64,000 nucleotides of DNA from Paramarasmius palmivorus. Its lineage: Eukaryota; Basidiomycota; Agaricomycetes; Agaricales; Marasmiaceae. Of the stretch, positions 1 through 9,038 are shown one piece after another. How positions within the stretch are numbered: position 1 is the first letter of the stretch; the number at the start of each line of letters is the position of its first letter. The position numbers and the translations under genes are program-made. Below the pieces are notes generated by a model. The model saw only the letters and a program-made list of their open reading frames with translations, was not told the DNA's origin and ran no database searches. The stretch is taken from the NCBI GenBank assembly GCA_037176845.1, contig JAYKXP010000103.1, positions 1 through 64,000 of the forward strand, read 5' to 3'.

Positions 1-405
1 AAATGTCAAGTCCAGATTGACAGTTGCCTCGCGGCAAAAGTTTTCAGCCGCTCTACACCAGGTGGCGATCATCATGCACATCCGGGGAAATATCGCTAGC
101 AACCTTCATACGCACACATCTGACCATATCTCGGATAAGTAAGATTTTTCTTGGCCCCTTTTTTTGCGCTGTGAACCTTGATCCATAGGAACCTATAAAT
201 GCGTCCTCGGTAAACCCAAGACCCTTCACCAATCTTCCTCCTGTCTTTTCTGCTTCGCATATAGTCATCCTAGTTCAATCTTCTGTCATATGTCTGACCA
301 ATAAACGTATCGTCCCTGCCCTGGTGCTTGGGGATAGGATCGCTCGAGTGGTTTTAACCAAAGCTCGCGAGCATATTCAATGAGGGCGAAGGGCTTTCGT
401 CAAAG
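1..405. other. Window-edge stretch, no confident gene
   Basis: Short open frames exist on both strands (plus frame 2 from the edge to about 149; a 71-codon minus frame at 53-268), but none has a recognisable motif. Base style (frequent TCCTCG, CCTAG, TATAGG) matches the neighbouring retrotransposon rather than the DNA after 11.4 kb, so it may be the element's 3' non-coding part. No LTR terminus matching the one at 9.6-11.4 kb was found here. Confidence 0.25.
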
Positions 406-841
406 ATGGCCAACATCAAAATGCGCGACGCTAGCGCCAATGAATATCCTCAAGTTCTTCGTGCGTTAGTCCTAGTGTCTTCTTATATGTTCATAGTACT
501 GACATGACCTCTTTTAACAGAAAGGCATCGTGGAACCGTCCATATCGCCCAAGACCCGAGGGCCTATAGTGTGTACGATAAAAGGGTTCAAACTCCTCGA
601 GGTGTATGGCAACGCGGCCGACCTTACCCCGCTCACCGCCCTATGGATTTCCATTAAGGGTTTCAAGGAACGCGTGGAAGGCTTGGTCCATCCACCTGCT
701 ACCCCCTGCCAAGGTTCGGGTTTATGTTATCATGTTCGAGGGACCCCTCTGACTATTTTCCAGGGCTCTAGCAACGCTGCAATCCTACTAGTGGTAAGGC
801 TAATGCCAGCTATGTGGGACGTCGATGTCCAGAATCGTTGA
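406..841 (+). CDS. Possible spliced ORF antisense to the retrotransposon (unresolved frame)
   Basis: An ATG at 406 opens MANIKMRDASANEYPQVL. A good 60-nt intron (GTGCGT...TTAACAG, 461-520) follows. After the splice the phase-consistent frame runs through a proline/arginine-rich stretch (QDPRAYSVYDKRVQTPRG) to a TAA near 650. The other open frame, 530-841, is longer but out of phase with exon 1. One of the two may be real and the other a shadow. No domain is recognised. It lies on the strand opposite to the Ty3 gag-pol genes and just upstream of the better-supported gene at 825-1557, so the two could be parts of one transcript. Confidence 0.25.
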
Positions 842-1557
842 GCCTCCTGAAGCCGAAGTAAGTCCTCATATTATCCCATAGTCATCATATTAACTTTCTA
901 TACTAGATGGCTGACGTCGAGGGCGGTATTAACGCCTCTATTCATGCCCCTAGTGGCAAGAAGAAGGTACGAGTACCTTTATCTTGTATTCCTCGCACCA
1001 TGCTGACTACCATATGACTATCAGAAAGCTGAAAGTCGCTCTCAAACGGTATGTATTCCTTATCATATGGTCCCCAACATGGCTATTCTCTCTCGAGCGT
1101 ATCTCAAAGCGTCTTACTATCTCTCTAAGGCCAAGAACGCGAAGGCTGCTTCCGCTAAACGCATCCGCGTAGAGAAGGCTCTCACTGACCTCAGGGACGA
1201 AGAACCTGGTACGTCTTATTCTGTTGTTTTTCTTCCTAGTGCATTTACTGACGCTCATATGACATAGAGGAACGCTTGATGCGTCTCCGCGGGGATGAGC
1301 ATATCATCAATCTGATGAGCATGCTCCCCTTCATGGATATCTCTTCTGTCTCGGACGAGGCTTTGAAGTCGGTTCATAACCGTCTTCGTACTGAGATGGC
1401 TGTCCTTCGCCACGCTGTCGAGTATACCAACAGCCAGTACAAACTCGCGGCTAAGCAGTTCAATGAAGTTGAGCACGAGCAAGCCACTCGCGCTGAGCGA
1501 GCTGGCCATATGGCTCTTGATACTGCTCCTAGCACCTTTTCCAAGCTCAGTAGATAG
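825..1557 (+). CDS. Small intron-containing coiled-coil-like protein, antisense to pol
   Basis: Four to five exons can be traced. ATG at 825 gives MSRIVEPPEAE. Intron 858-906 follows, then exon 907-966 (MADVEGGINASIHAPSGKKK), intron 967-1024, a tiny exon with an uncertain donor near 1034-1048, an exon ending at 1208, intron 1209-1267 (GTACGT...CATAG), and a last exon 1268-1557 ending FSKLSR. The two 3' exons join in frame across DLRDEEP/EERLMRLRGDEH. The C-terminal half is rich in Glu, Lys, Arg and Ala with heptad-like leucines (LRTEMAVLRHAVEYTN), suggesting a coiled coil; no enzyme motif is visible. The gene ends about 100 bp beyond the decayed 3' end of the minus-strand pol gene, where a Ty3 element would normally have only a polypurine tract and 3' LTR. 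It may be an antisense gene carried by the element or an independent host gene. The start and exon 3 borders are uncertain. Confidence 0.42.
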
Positions 1558-1662
1558 TCCAATAGTTGCCTATGTCTCTCGTAAGTACCAAAATACACCT
1601 TGTTGATGTTCATATTGGAGTTTGATTATTTATTTTATTTTCCTCGGAACCTTTTAGCATCC

Positions 1663-2400
1663 CTAGGAGTTTTCTATAGGTGTCCAGCGACGTTTAGATC
1701 TGCGAGGACCTTCAGACTTCTGTTCTAAGTCTGGGCACTTCATTATCCTCCATCGTCTCAAAGTCTCCTATGTCTAGACGATCGTCTCTGAATGCATAGT
1801 CAACACTAGTTCCATATTGCACATCATCCTCGTCGTCAACCAAACTTCTCTAGCTGTTCCTTAGATAGATCTATGAGATCATGTATATCTTTGGGCAGCG
1901 CTATGGGTTTATAACGAGCGATATGAGGTAGTACGCGGAACGCGCCAACTTTGCCTTTCAGTACCAGTACCATCCATCTCAGCTACAATATAGGAACCTC
2001 CTTTCGTTCGTCGTATGACTATTAAAGGTCCTAGGTAAGCGAGGATACATTTTACGATCAAGACTCGATTCGATAGTGGTATTTCTGACTTGTACCAACG
2101 TTCCAGGAGCAAAGTTATAGTCTCTAATCTGGAAACGATGATCTTTCTCGAATTTCTTTAAGCTTTCATCTTGTTTTCGTCTATTCTGGCCATCATATGT
2201 TCTACATGCACCCTATGCTTTAGAGCCTGCGCGCGGTAGCCCAAAAGTTCCTCGTGAGTAAGAACTCGTCCCTGGCATCCTTACTAGCCAAGTCGATTCA
2301 ACTATGTCGAGCGGTAACACAGGGTTCTGCACCCGTTACGAGGAAGTAAGGTGAACACCCTAAAACCCTTGCGTACTGTTACTCGGTCTGCCCATTAGGA
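1663..2400 (-). pseudogene. pol: Frameshifted integrase C-terminus (GPY/F-like module) of the Ty3 pol
   Basis: Below the last open pol codon (2360) the integrase continues in shifting frames. An open piece at 1909-2112 reads [24 protein letters not shown] region by region, the typical chromodomain-free GPY/F module of Ty3 integrases (RYLGP, GGSY, ELDG-like). At least three single-base insertions can be inferred between 2400 and 2300, each in or beside a short homopolymer, and more occur farther on. A final frame reads RRSKRRWTPIENS before TAG at 1663-1665. The cluster of indels in a 0.7-kb stretch, while the 7 kb upstream is open, points either to local decay or to assembly errors in homopolymers. 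Confidence 0.6.
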
Positions 2401-5400
2401 CTGGTTTCAGGAATTGATACCACTGCTTCAGGTCATCGCTGCAAGCTTTTGCTAACGCCTCGCGAATGTCAAAGTGCGCTCGTTCGATTTTACCATTTGC
2501 CTTAGAGTTATATGGAGAGATTCGAATCCCTCGTATCCCATATTTCTTCTCTAACCACTCGAGGACAGCCGTCATCTGCGGTGCATTGTCTGTCACCACT
2601 TCCTCGGGACATCCCCATCGGCATATGATTTCATCAAAGAACCACTCTGCAATCTGTCTAGCTGACTCGGTTTTCAAGGCTCTCGCCTCGGACCAATTTG
2701 TCAACGCGCAACGTCCATGTACAACGTTTTTGCAGCCATTGCTAGCGGGTGACATCTTAAAGACGTCTACATGTATTTTCTGGAATAGAGAAGGAGTGTA
2801 GGTCACGCTCGGAGGTATCTGAACCTTCTCGCGCTGTCTGTTCTGACATATCTCGCAGGACTTGACGAACCATTCAACATCCGACTCAATATCCGGCCAC
2901 CAAAATCTTTTCTCTATTAATTCTTTCGTAGCGAACATCCCTTTATGCCCTAGGCAATCATGAGATGATTCCAGCATCCATAGCCGTTTCTTCTTTTCGA
3001 CTACTAGCCTATGCTGACTAGGATCTTCAAAATTCCTTCTATATAACCGTCCCTCGTTATCCACAAAGAACCTAGATGCCTCTTTGTTAATCTTGGACTT
3101 TTCCGTTTCGGTCAGGTTCCTGATCGACGCGGAGTTAGGCCTAGATAGCCAATCTCTGATTAACGGCAGCCGATCATCTTGCGCGCGAGCGCGTTCTGAT
3201 CGGTGTTCCTCGTCATAGGGATTTTCTTTCTGTCGTTCCCCTGTCCATTCAGGTGGAAGCATGATATTCTGTAGGAAAGAGTCTAACACAACCCCCGAGC
3301 GATATCTAATTCGCTCCGCAGTGTGTGTATAAAACACATTTTCTTCCCGAGCGACTTGGAGTTCTTCCTCAAAGTCGTCCTCGGACGTAGCTAGGACCTT
3401 ATTAAAGTAACCACCTCTAGTATCAATATCGCCTTTGAACGATTCAAACTCTAATGGTTCCTCGGACTCACCCTCGCCCATGCGAAAGGTAATCGGTTCC
3501 CCATCGTCTTGAATGCCATAGTCGACATCATTCATATTAGGTGGCCGAGGGGTCGATATGCCTCCAGGTGGTGGCCTCGATAACCCATCGGGTCCATGAA
3601 CTACACCCTTAATGTGTACTAGTTCAAAGTGGTATTTTCTAATTTCCTCAATCCATCTATTAATCGTAGCATTAGGTCCTGCACCAGGGTTGTCTAGCAT
3701 ACCCTTAATATAGCTAGCGTCGGTCTCTATGGTTAAATTTCTACATCCTATGGTCTGATATTTAGTGACCATCAACGCTAGCATGAGCCCATATAGCTCT
3801 CGTTTTGGTTGCGAGAATCTAGCCTCGCGCTCGTTCAGTGTTACTGAACCGAACCAATTAAAGAACTTTTTCCTAGGATCATTGCGATCGCGCTGATATA
3901 GGTAGAAACCAACAGCTTGCCACGACGTATCTACAGCCAATGTGAGTCCATATGGATTGTCATATTCAATCGGTCTCAAGGCTGGTGCATTTCTAAGGCC
4001 TTCTTTCACTTTCTCAACCGCCTCTTGTTCCTCGGGACCCATCTTGTATTCAGCTTGGGGTCCTCGGATCTTATTGAGTGGCCGAGTAATTCTAGCATAG
4101 TCCCTAATGAACATACGCATTTGTCCAGCCGTTCCGAGGAACGAGTTGACGTCTTTCTTATCACGGAAATTCGCTGGATCCCACGATAGGACCACTTCTG
4201 CTAACTTCTCGTTTGGCTTTTCACCTTTCCAGGACACCCAGTGTCCAACAACTAAACCATCCTCAACACAAAGATACGCTTTAGGTCCAGAGAACGTTAC
4301 TCCGCAATACTTCATTCGCTGACAGACCCTATTTACATTCTGGAAATGCTCCCATACAAATCGTCGAATACCCTTGTTCTCGGGTATAGTTTCATAGTGA
4401 GGTTCCTCGGACGTTTCATATCGCGTCTTTGGTCCTCCTACTACTACATCGTCGATATATGGTTTACATATCTCAGGAATCTCATCCTGGAGAATATAGG
4501 TCACGTCATCGTGAAATATAGGGACTGAATTAGTCCAACCCATAGGTAGCTTTACCAATCTATGCGGTCCAAATGGCGTTTGGAACGTAGTCAAGTCTCT
4601 CGAGTCCTCGTCAATCAATCTTTCATCGTAACCGACCCATATGTCTAATAGAGCTAGACATGAGCGACCTGAAAATGCGCTCGCAACTTCTGCAGTTGCT
4701 GGTGGTACTCCCGAGTACTGAATCGTGACTTTGTTAAGAGGCTCTAGACTATGTACTAGTCGCAAACTCTTTCCATCTTTCTTAAGGACACAGAACCATT
4801 TAGATCGGTACGAGGAACTTGATGGTTCATATATTCCAGCTTTAATTTTCTCTTTAATGATTCTGCAAACCTCATCGTAGATGCCAGGTGGTATAGGAAT
4901 GTTCTTTTCCACCCAAGGCGTATGAGGGATAACGGGAAATTTCACAGGAGGAAAGAACTCTTCCTTGAAGGTTCCACCTTCCGAGGTGTCCCACGCAAAT
5001 GCTTCTTCTTGCAGACTCATCATATGATGCATTAATTTTCTTTCCTCGGGCCATAGGAACCCCTCTGGATGATGTGCATCTATGATAGCTTTCCTTTCCT
5101 CGTTGTATCTAGCGCTCGGAACGAATTCAGGGGGATTTGTCGAGAGTGCCGGCATATCCGCTAGCGGATCACCATATATGTGGCGTTCAACCCTAAATTC
5201 CGAGGGCAAAGTAGCTTTGACCGGCTTCACTTTCAACGCAACTGGTTTGTACTTCCCATATACTGACACAACGTCCTGCATATAAGTTTCCTTTCCAACC
5301 CCATTTTCAGCTTGCGCGCGAGTCGCTGCTTCTTCTACCAGGAAGTGCTCATAGTGCATGACAAACCACTCGAGTCCTTGTTCTTTCGCTCCTCGGAGCA

Positions 5401-6094
5401 GTATAGGCCAAACATCTTGTCCATATAACCGTTTCCAATAAGCTAGAAACCCAGGATTCATGCCATCTGCCATCCAGATTCGCCATTCGATGTCATCGTA
5501 CTCGTCAGACAGCTCATCGCTATCGTCACTCAGATCCCAGGGCACATCTAGTCCCTTGATACCTGTTCTAATCGCTCGTAGATATTTTTCTTTGAACTTC
5601 TTAGGTCCGAGCGACTTTAAATCTCGCAATAGGACTTGTGACGCTGACTTTCCAAACAGATGTTCCCATATGGAAATGAAATCTTTATTCTTTATCAACG
5701 AGAGCAGGTTTCTGAAACCTAGTCTCCTCTGTTCTAATCGTTGATGTTCTTTTGCTAGGAGAGAGGTGTCCTCGTCGCTAGTGGTGAGATATACATCACT
5801 CGGATCCACAGTAGGGACCTCTACCAACTCGAGACCTTCTCTCCACAAGCTATAAGTTGCCATATTGTCTTTGTCGACACTCTTGTGTTCATATGACTCT
5901 AAGACATCCCTAGCTCGCTCATCTAAACTATTTTTATCCAGAGCCAACGCATATGCTTCTGCTAGCTCATCGTTTTCGAAATTTTCTCTATCAGGGAGTT
6001 TATATCCCTCCACTCGCACCTCTCCATGCTCATCGTACCCTATTTTCAGTACAACCTCTCCATGCTCGCCGATTATATCCTCGAGGGAGTCTGA
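2360..6094 (-). CDS. pol: Ty3 pol: reverse transcriptase, RNase H, integrase
   Basis: The polyprotein is open for 1244 codons in the frame reached by a -1 shift at 6094-6100; there is no good ATG at its head, as expected if it is made only by frameshifting. Numbering from the GTG at 6019: RT spans about residues 370-560 with the palm block ALLDIWVGYD and the catalytic YIDD near 520 (YIDD instead of the usual YVDD/YADD). RNase H begins near 690 (LAVDTS) with ETDAS near 765. The integrase has a complete H2C2 zinc-binding module (HDCLGHKGM ... CEICQ, about 1018-1057). Its DDE triad is seen as HVDVFK, VTDNAPQ and KIERAH (about 1083, 1143, 1176). It copies element RNA to DNA and inserts it. The frame ends early at a stop at 2360 because of an indel; the rest of the integrase tail lies in other frames. 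Retroelement class is certain, activity unlikely. Confidence 0.93.
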   Translation of the reverse strand, partial: SDSLEDIIGEHGEVVLKIGYDEHGEVRVEGYKLPDRENFENDELAEAYALALDKNSLDERARDVLESYEHKSVDKDNMATYSLWREGLELVEVPTVDPSDVYLTTSDEDTSLLAKEHQRLEQRRLGFRNLLSLIKNKDFISIWEHLFGKSASQVLLRDLKSLGPKKFKEKYLRAIRTGIKGLDVPWDLSDDSDELSDEYDDIEWRIWMADGMNPGFLAYWKRLYGQDVWPILLRGAKEQGLEWFVMHYEHFLVEEAATRAQAENGVGKETYMQDVVSVYGKYKPVALKVKPVKATLPSEFRVERHIYGDPLADMPALSTNPPEFVPSARYNEERKAIIDAHHPEGFLWPEERKLMHHMMSLQEEAFAWDTSEGGTFKEEFFPPVKFPVIPHTPWVEKNIPIPPGIYDEVCRIIKEKIKAGIYEPSSSSYRSKWFCVLKKDGKSLRLVHSLEPLNKVTIQYSGVPPATAEVASAFSGRSCLALLDIWVGYDERLIDEDSRDLTTFQTPFGPHRLVKLPMGWTNSVPIFHDDVTYILQDEIPEICKPYIDDVVVGGPKTRYETSEEPHYETIPENKGIRRFVWEHFQNVNRVCQRMKYCGVTFSGPKAYLCVEDGLVVGHWVSWKGEKPNEKLAEVVLSWDPANFRDKKDVNSFLGTAGQMRMFIRDYARITRPLNKIRGPQAEYKMGPEEQEAVEKVKEGLRNAPALRPIEYDNPYGLTLAVDTSWQAVGFYLYQRDRNDPRKKFFNWFGSVTLNEREARFSQPKRELYGLMLALMVTKYQTIGCRNLTIETDASYIKGMLDNPGAGPNATINRWIEEIRKYHFELVHIKGVVHGPDGLSRPPPGGISTPRPPNMNDVDYGIQDDGEPITFRMGEGESEEPLEFESFKGDIDTRGGYFNKVLATSEDDFEEELQVAREENVFYTHTAERIRYRSGVVLDSFLQNIMLPPEWTGERQKENPYDEEHRSERARAQDDRLPLIRDWLSRPNSASIRNLTETEKSKINKEASRFFVDNEGRLYRRNFEDPSQHRLVVEKKKRLWMLESSHDCLGHKGMFATKELIEKRFWWPDIESDVEWFVKSCEICQNRQREKVQIPPSVTYTPSLFQKIHVDVFKMSPASNGCKNVVHGRCALTNWSEARALKTESARQIAEWFFDEIICRWGCPEEVVTDNAPQMTAVLEWLEKKYGIRGIRISPYNSKANGKIERAHFDIREALAKACSDDLKQWYQFLKPVLMGRPSNSTQGF

Positions 6095-7542
6095 AAATTT
6101 GCCGCAGCTTCTTCCTTCTTTGGTTCTTCTTCCTGACGCTTTTCCGCCCCTGCATTCCCATTCATCGGTACTAGGGTTGGTTCTTTTCTAGCGCGGATCT
6201 TCTTTCCCATGCCCCTAGGATAGGTACCTATAGTACACTTTCTCCCAGAATTCGGACAAGTAACGGTGATGTACTGTTCACCATCGGGGAAGTTCTCGAT
6301 CACAGAAGAAGTTAACACATCAAAGGGTCGTCCTAGGAGGACTTGGAACGGAGGATCATCAACTATATGAACTTGCAAGAACACAGTAATGTCGCCAAAC
6401 TCGAACGGTACATTCCGAGCGATGCCTTTGGTTGATTTCAGCTGTCCATTAGCACTCTGCATATGCAAGGTAACCGTAGGATCCCAGCTTACTCCCAAAC
6501 CAACTGCTACTAGTGTGGACATAACTACAATCTGCGAGCCACAGTCCTTGACGTTTTCTACTTCCTCGTTCGACCCATTGATCTTAGGGAATACCACTCG
6601 GAGGTTGTCAGAATTACTAGCCACTATGATAACGTCTTTTCGCTCGCCCTCGGGCACATCCTGTTGATATGTCTCAACTGGATCCCTCTGTACGACCGCA
6701 CCTTCAGGTAATTTGCCCCTAGGCTCAGTCAATACTTCGAACACCTCCTCGAGCGCAATATCCTCGACATCTATGACCAAGGAATGCTCCGAGAGAACAG
6801 GTTTATATTCTAGAGGTTCCGAGGAACGTCTATATGACGATAACTCGCTAAAGAACGTTTTGGCAGGCTTTCCTGACACCTGGCGATTACGCAGTTTTCT
6901 CATCAATATTTTTCTGACGCTAGGAGAAATAGCAGCAACTTCTTCAATAGACAAAGAGACCTCCGAGCGACATAGATCAGTAGCTACGTCCTCGTCTGTG
7001 CCTTTAAAGCGTACTTGCTTATTCCCTAGCGCGTTCGGTGATGTCCTTGATTTCGGATCATCGGCAACAATAGGCACTCCTCGGCTGACTGCTTTATGCT
7101 TGAGCAAGTCCTCTTTCGCCATATCGGGAGTGATATTTTTAGTAGGCACCATATCGCTACGGGCCTTAATATGTTCACTAGGAACAGGTGGTCTAACGAT
7201 AGGAAGCACCTCATCGAATGGTCGTTTCTCCGAGGACGATTTTGACATCCTAGGATCTACATCCTCATCGTCCGAGAACTCATCGTCAGACTCCTTATCG
7301 CCTAGATCTTTTAATTCGACCCGAGGGGTCTTGTTTTCTTTACTAGTGGGTATATTGGAAGGAAGAGAAACAGAAGAAGATGACGAGGAATCAGAAACAG
7401 GAACAGACTTGGGTATATTTCCCCGCGGAGGCGTTGGTATCTCTACCACCACCGATCGCAGTTTTCTAGATCTAGATTTATCCTCAGGGGCCGGTACAGG
7501 TTGTGGCACTCTAGACGTTGGCCCCATCCTTGGAGCTTCTAG
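6073..7542 (-). CDS. pro: Ty3 retropepsin-like protease domain with long disordered N-part
   Basis: The frame is open for 489 codons from the gag slip site. The first ATG (7527) starts MGPTSRVPQPVPAPEDKS. The first 300 residues are Ser/Pro/Asp/Glu-rich and look disordered (runs of DSSSSSS and SDDEFSDDED). The C-terminal 170 residues form an aspartic protease: the active-site loop reads KDCGSQIVVMS near residue 327 (Asp-Cys-Gly instead of Asp-Ser/Thr-Gly), and the second signature is LLGRPFDVL near 395. It would cut the Gag and Pol polyproteins. It overlaps neither gag (stop at 7539-7541) nor pol by more than a few codons, and -1 slippery heptamers stand at both joints, which suggests separate pro and pol frames rather than a single pol. 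Confidence 0.85.
   Translation of the reverse strand, partial: LEAPRMGPTSRVPQPVPAPEDKSRSRKLRSVVVEIPTPPRGNIPKSVPVSDSSSSSSVSLPSNIPTSKENKTPRVELKDLGDKESDDEFSDDEDVDPRMSKSSSEKRPFDEVLPIVRPPVPSEHIKARSDMVPTKNITPDMAKEDLLKHKAVSRGVPIVADDPKSRTSPNALGNKQVRFKGTDEDVATDLCRSEVSLSIEEVAAISPSVRKILMRKLRNRQVSGKPAKTFFSELSSYRRSSEPLEYKPVLSEHSLVIDVEDIALEEVFEVLTEPRGKLPEGAVVQRDPVETYQQDVPEGERKDVIIVASNSDNLRVVFPKINGSNEEVENVKDCGSQIVVMSTLVAVGLGVSWDPTVTLHMQSANGQLKSTKGIARNVPFEFGDITVFLQVHIVDDPPFQVLLGRPFDVLTSSVIENFPDGEQYITVTCPNSGRKCTIGTYPRGMGKKIRARKEPTLVPMNGNAGAEKRQEEEPKKEEAAANFQTPSRI
6094..6100 (-). promoter_or_regulatory. Putative pro/pol -1 ribosomal frameshift site, A AAT TTT
   Basis: In the protease frame the minus strand reads GCA AAT TTT CAG, so the heptamer A AAT TTT obeys the X XXY YYZ rule in phase. 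Slipping back one base gives TCA GAC TCC..., which enters the pol frame without a stop. The protease frame ends at TAA (6073-6075) seven codons later. Loss of one T from a run of five would create the same picture, so decay or an assembly error is the alternative. Confidence 0.5.
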
Positions 7543-9038
7543 TTTTTTGACCCTTGCGGGTTGCCTCTGCCCGAGCGACGTTGTTGACGATCTAGCAAGA
7601 GTGTAAGAAGGTGTTCCTCCTTCTCTTCTTGTTCCCCGATGTCTTCGTCCTCCATAGCTAATTCTTGGAACCTTTGTCCCATATCATCTTCTTCTAGCGC
7701 AAACATATAGCTGTCTGGGTGATAGCTATCACTACCAGGCCATCCTCGTTGCTTGGCTAACTCTTCAATCAAGTCCTTTCTAGTTTTATTCGAACCAGGC
7801 GGTATGAATGGCATTTTCAAACCATCTCGCAGGATGCCTCGGCCATCGGGACCATCGACTATCCACCCTAGTTCTCGCATCTTATGGTAGACCTTGCAGC
7901 TCCTCGTGAAATGATCACTTTGACCACACATGAAACAGTTGTTGTGGGGTGGCTGCACTCCTCGTGCCGCACTTCCTATCATAGGAGTCCCAGGTCGTCC
8001 CGCGGAAGGATTATAGAGCTGCTGACTTGAACTAGGACCTCTGCTCTGTGCAAAAGTCGGCGCTCGCATCACTCCTGGTGGCATCTGCCCATTCACAACC
8101 ATAGACATCCAAGCTTCTTGCTTTTTCTGCGTCTCAGCAATCGAGTTCGTCATAGAACGAACGAGATCCTTTAAATCGCGAATCTCAGTCTCATGCTTAT
8201 CCACAGATACAGACATCTTGTGAGAAATTTCATCGACTTCAGGTTCCTGTTTTATAGTAACAGTCTTGACATGCTTAGATGACACGCGCGGTTCTAAATC
8301 GTCGTGTCTATCCCTCGTACGTCTAGAGGCATTGATCCTCGTATATATATCTCCTAGTCTGCTCGTAGCAATGTTTAAAGCAACTTCCATTACTTCATCT
8401 AGGGTATATGGATCCTCTAATCGCCTATCCTGATCGTCTTTCTTCTTTTCTTTGCCTTTCCCTAGGGAAAGCTTGTCGCTCTGTATGCGTTGCAGCATAT
8501 TAACGATCTCTCGGATAAAGTCCTCTTCAAACGCCTCGAGGTATCTAGCTACTAGGAATGTATTTGAGACTAACGCGGGTGCTGCTGTGAGCTTACTCGC
8601 TTCATAGCGAAACACACGGTTATATGTCCTGAGCACGTCCTCGCTGACTTGCAGCCCTATGCTCTGGTGTCTCTTTACTAGACGGTCCAACGTTGTAGTC
8701 GATCCTCGTCCTTCCTTAAAGCCAATTTCCTCTTTGACGTCCTCAATAAACTTTTCATATGAGTCTCCGCGCGAGCTATCCCAGCCCACACAGGTCTTCC
8801 TCAAGTCATATTCCATCTGTCTGATAGCTATGTATATCTTCGCTTCATCTAGGGTAACACCACCTTCGAGGAACATCAGGTCTAGGTCTTCTTCCCACTG
8901 TTCAAACTTTTCCGCGCGGCTTCCTTCGAGCAAGCTCGCAGGTCGCTTTACTTTACTCAGCTTGTCAGCTTTAATCTGATTTACGCCGTCCTCGGAGAGG
9001 TCTCGCCATGATTCTCGCAAAGTAGGTGCATCAGCCAT
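7539..9038 (-). CDS. gag: Ty3 Gag with CCHC zinc knuckle
   Basis: The first in-frame ATG (9038) gives MADAPTLRESWRDLSEDG, about 499 residues. The same frame is open further upstream to 9437, and that stretch also reads like protein (DSDDEFHTPLPLDELLEVTR), so the true start may be a lost ATG or a non-ATG codon; a TAG at 9438-9440 limits it. The middle contains the helical capsid-like region. A coiled segment (EISHKMSVSVDKHETEIRDL) follows, and near the C-terminus there is one zinc knuckle CFMCGQSDHFTRSC (C-x2-C-x4-H-x4-C) for nucleic acid binding. Gag forms the virus-like particle. It ends at TAG 7539-7541, immediately after the slippery heptamer, so gag-pro fusion by -1 frameshifting is the likely way protease is made. 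Confidence 0.9.
   Translation of the reverse strand: MADAPTLRESWRDLSEDGVNQIKADKLSKVKRPASLLEGSRAEKFEQWEEDLDLMFLEGGVTLDEAKIYIAIRQMEYDLRKTCVGWDSSRGDSYEKFIEDVKEEIGFKEGRGSTTTLDRLVKRHQSIGLQVSEDVLRTYNRVFRYEASKLTAAPALVSNTFLVARYLEAFEEDFIREIVNMLQRIQSDKLSLGKGKEKKKDDQDRRLEDPYTLDEVMEVALNIATSRLGDIYTRINASRRTRDRHDDLEPRVSSKHVKTVTIKQEPEVDEISHKMSVSVDKHETEIRDLKDLVRSMTNSIAETQKKQEAWMSMVVNGQMPPGVMRAPTFAQSRGPSSSQQLYNPSAGRPGTPMIGSAARGVQPPHNNCFMCGQSDHFTRSCKVYHKMRELGWIVDGPDGRGILRDGLKMPFIPPGSNKTRKDLIEELAKQRGWPGSDSYHPDSYMFALEEDDMGQRFQELAMEDEDIGEQEEKEEHLLTLLLDRQQRRSGRGNPQGSKN
7542..7548 (-). promoter_or_regulatory. Putative gag/pro -1 ribosomal frameshift site, A AAA AAC
   Basis: The last gag codons on the minus strand are TCA AAA AAC TAG, placing the strong slippery heptamer A AAA AAC in phase directly before the gag stop. 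A -1 slip continues as CTA GAA GCT CCA AGG ATG GGG into the protease frame. About 16 nt downstream, GGGGCC can pair with GGCCCC some 27 nt later. This is a possible stimulator stem, though the spacer is longer than the usual 5-9 nt. Confidence 0.7.

Noticed and set aside
7026..7606. Long plus-strand ORF at 6713-7606 as a separate gene
   Set aside because: It is the antisense shadow of the Ser/Asp-rich protease N-part and gag end; its Ser/Thr-rich translation has no motif and no start context.
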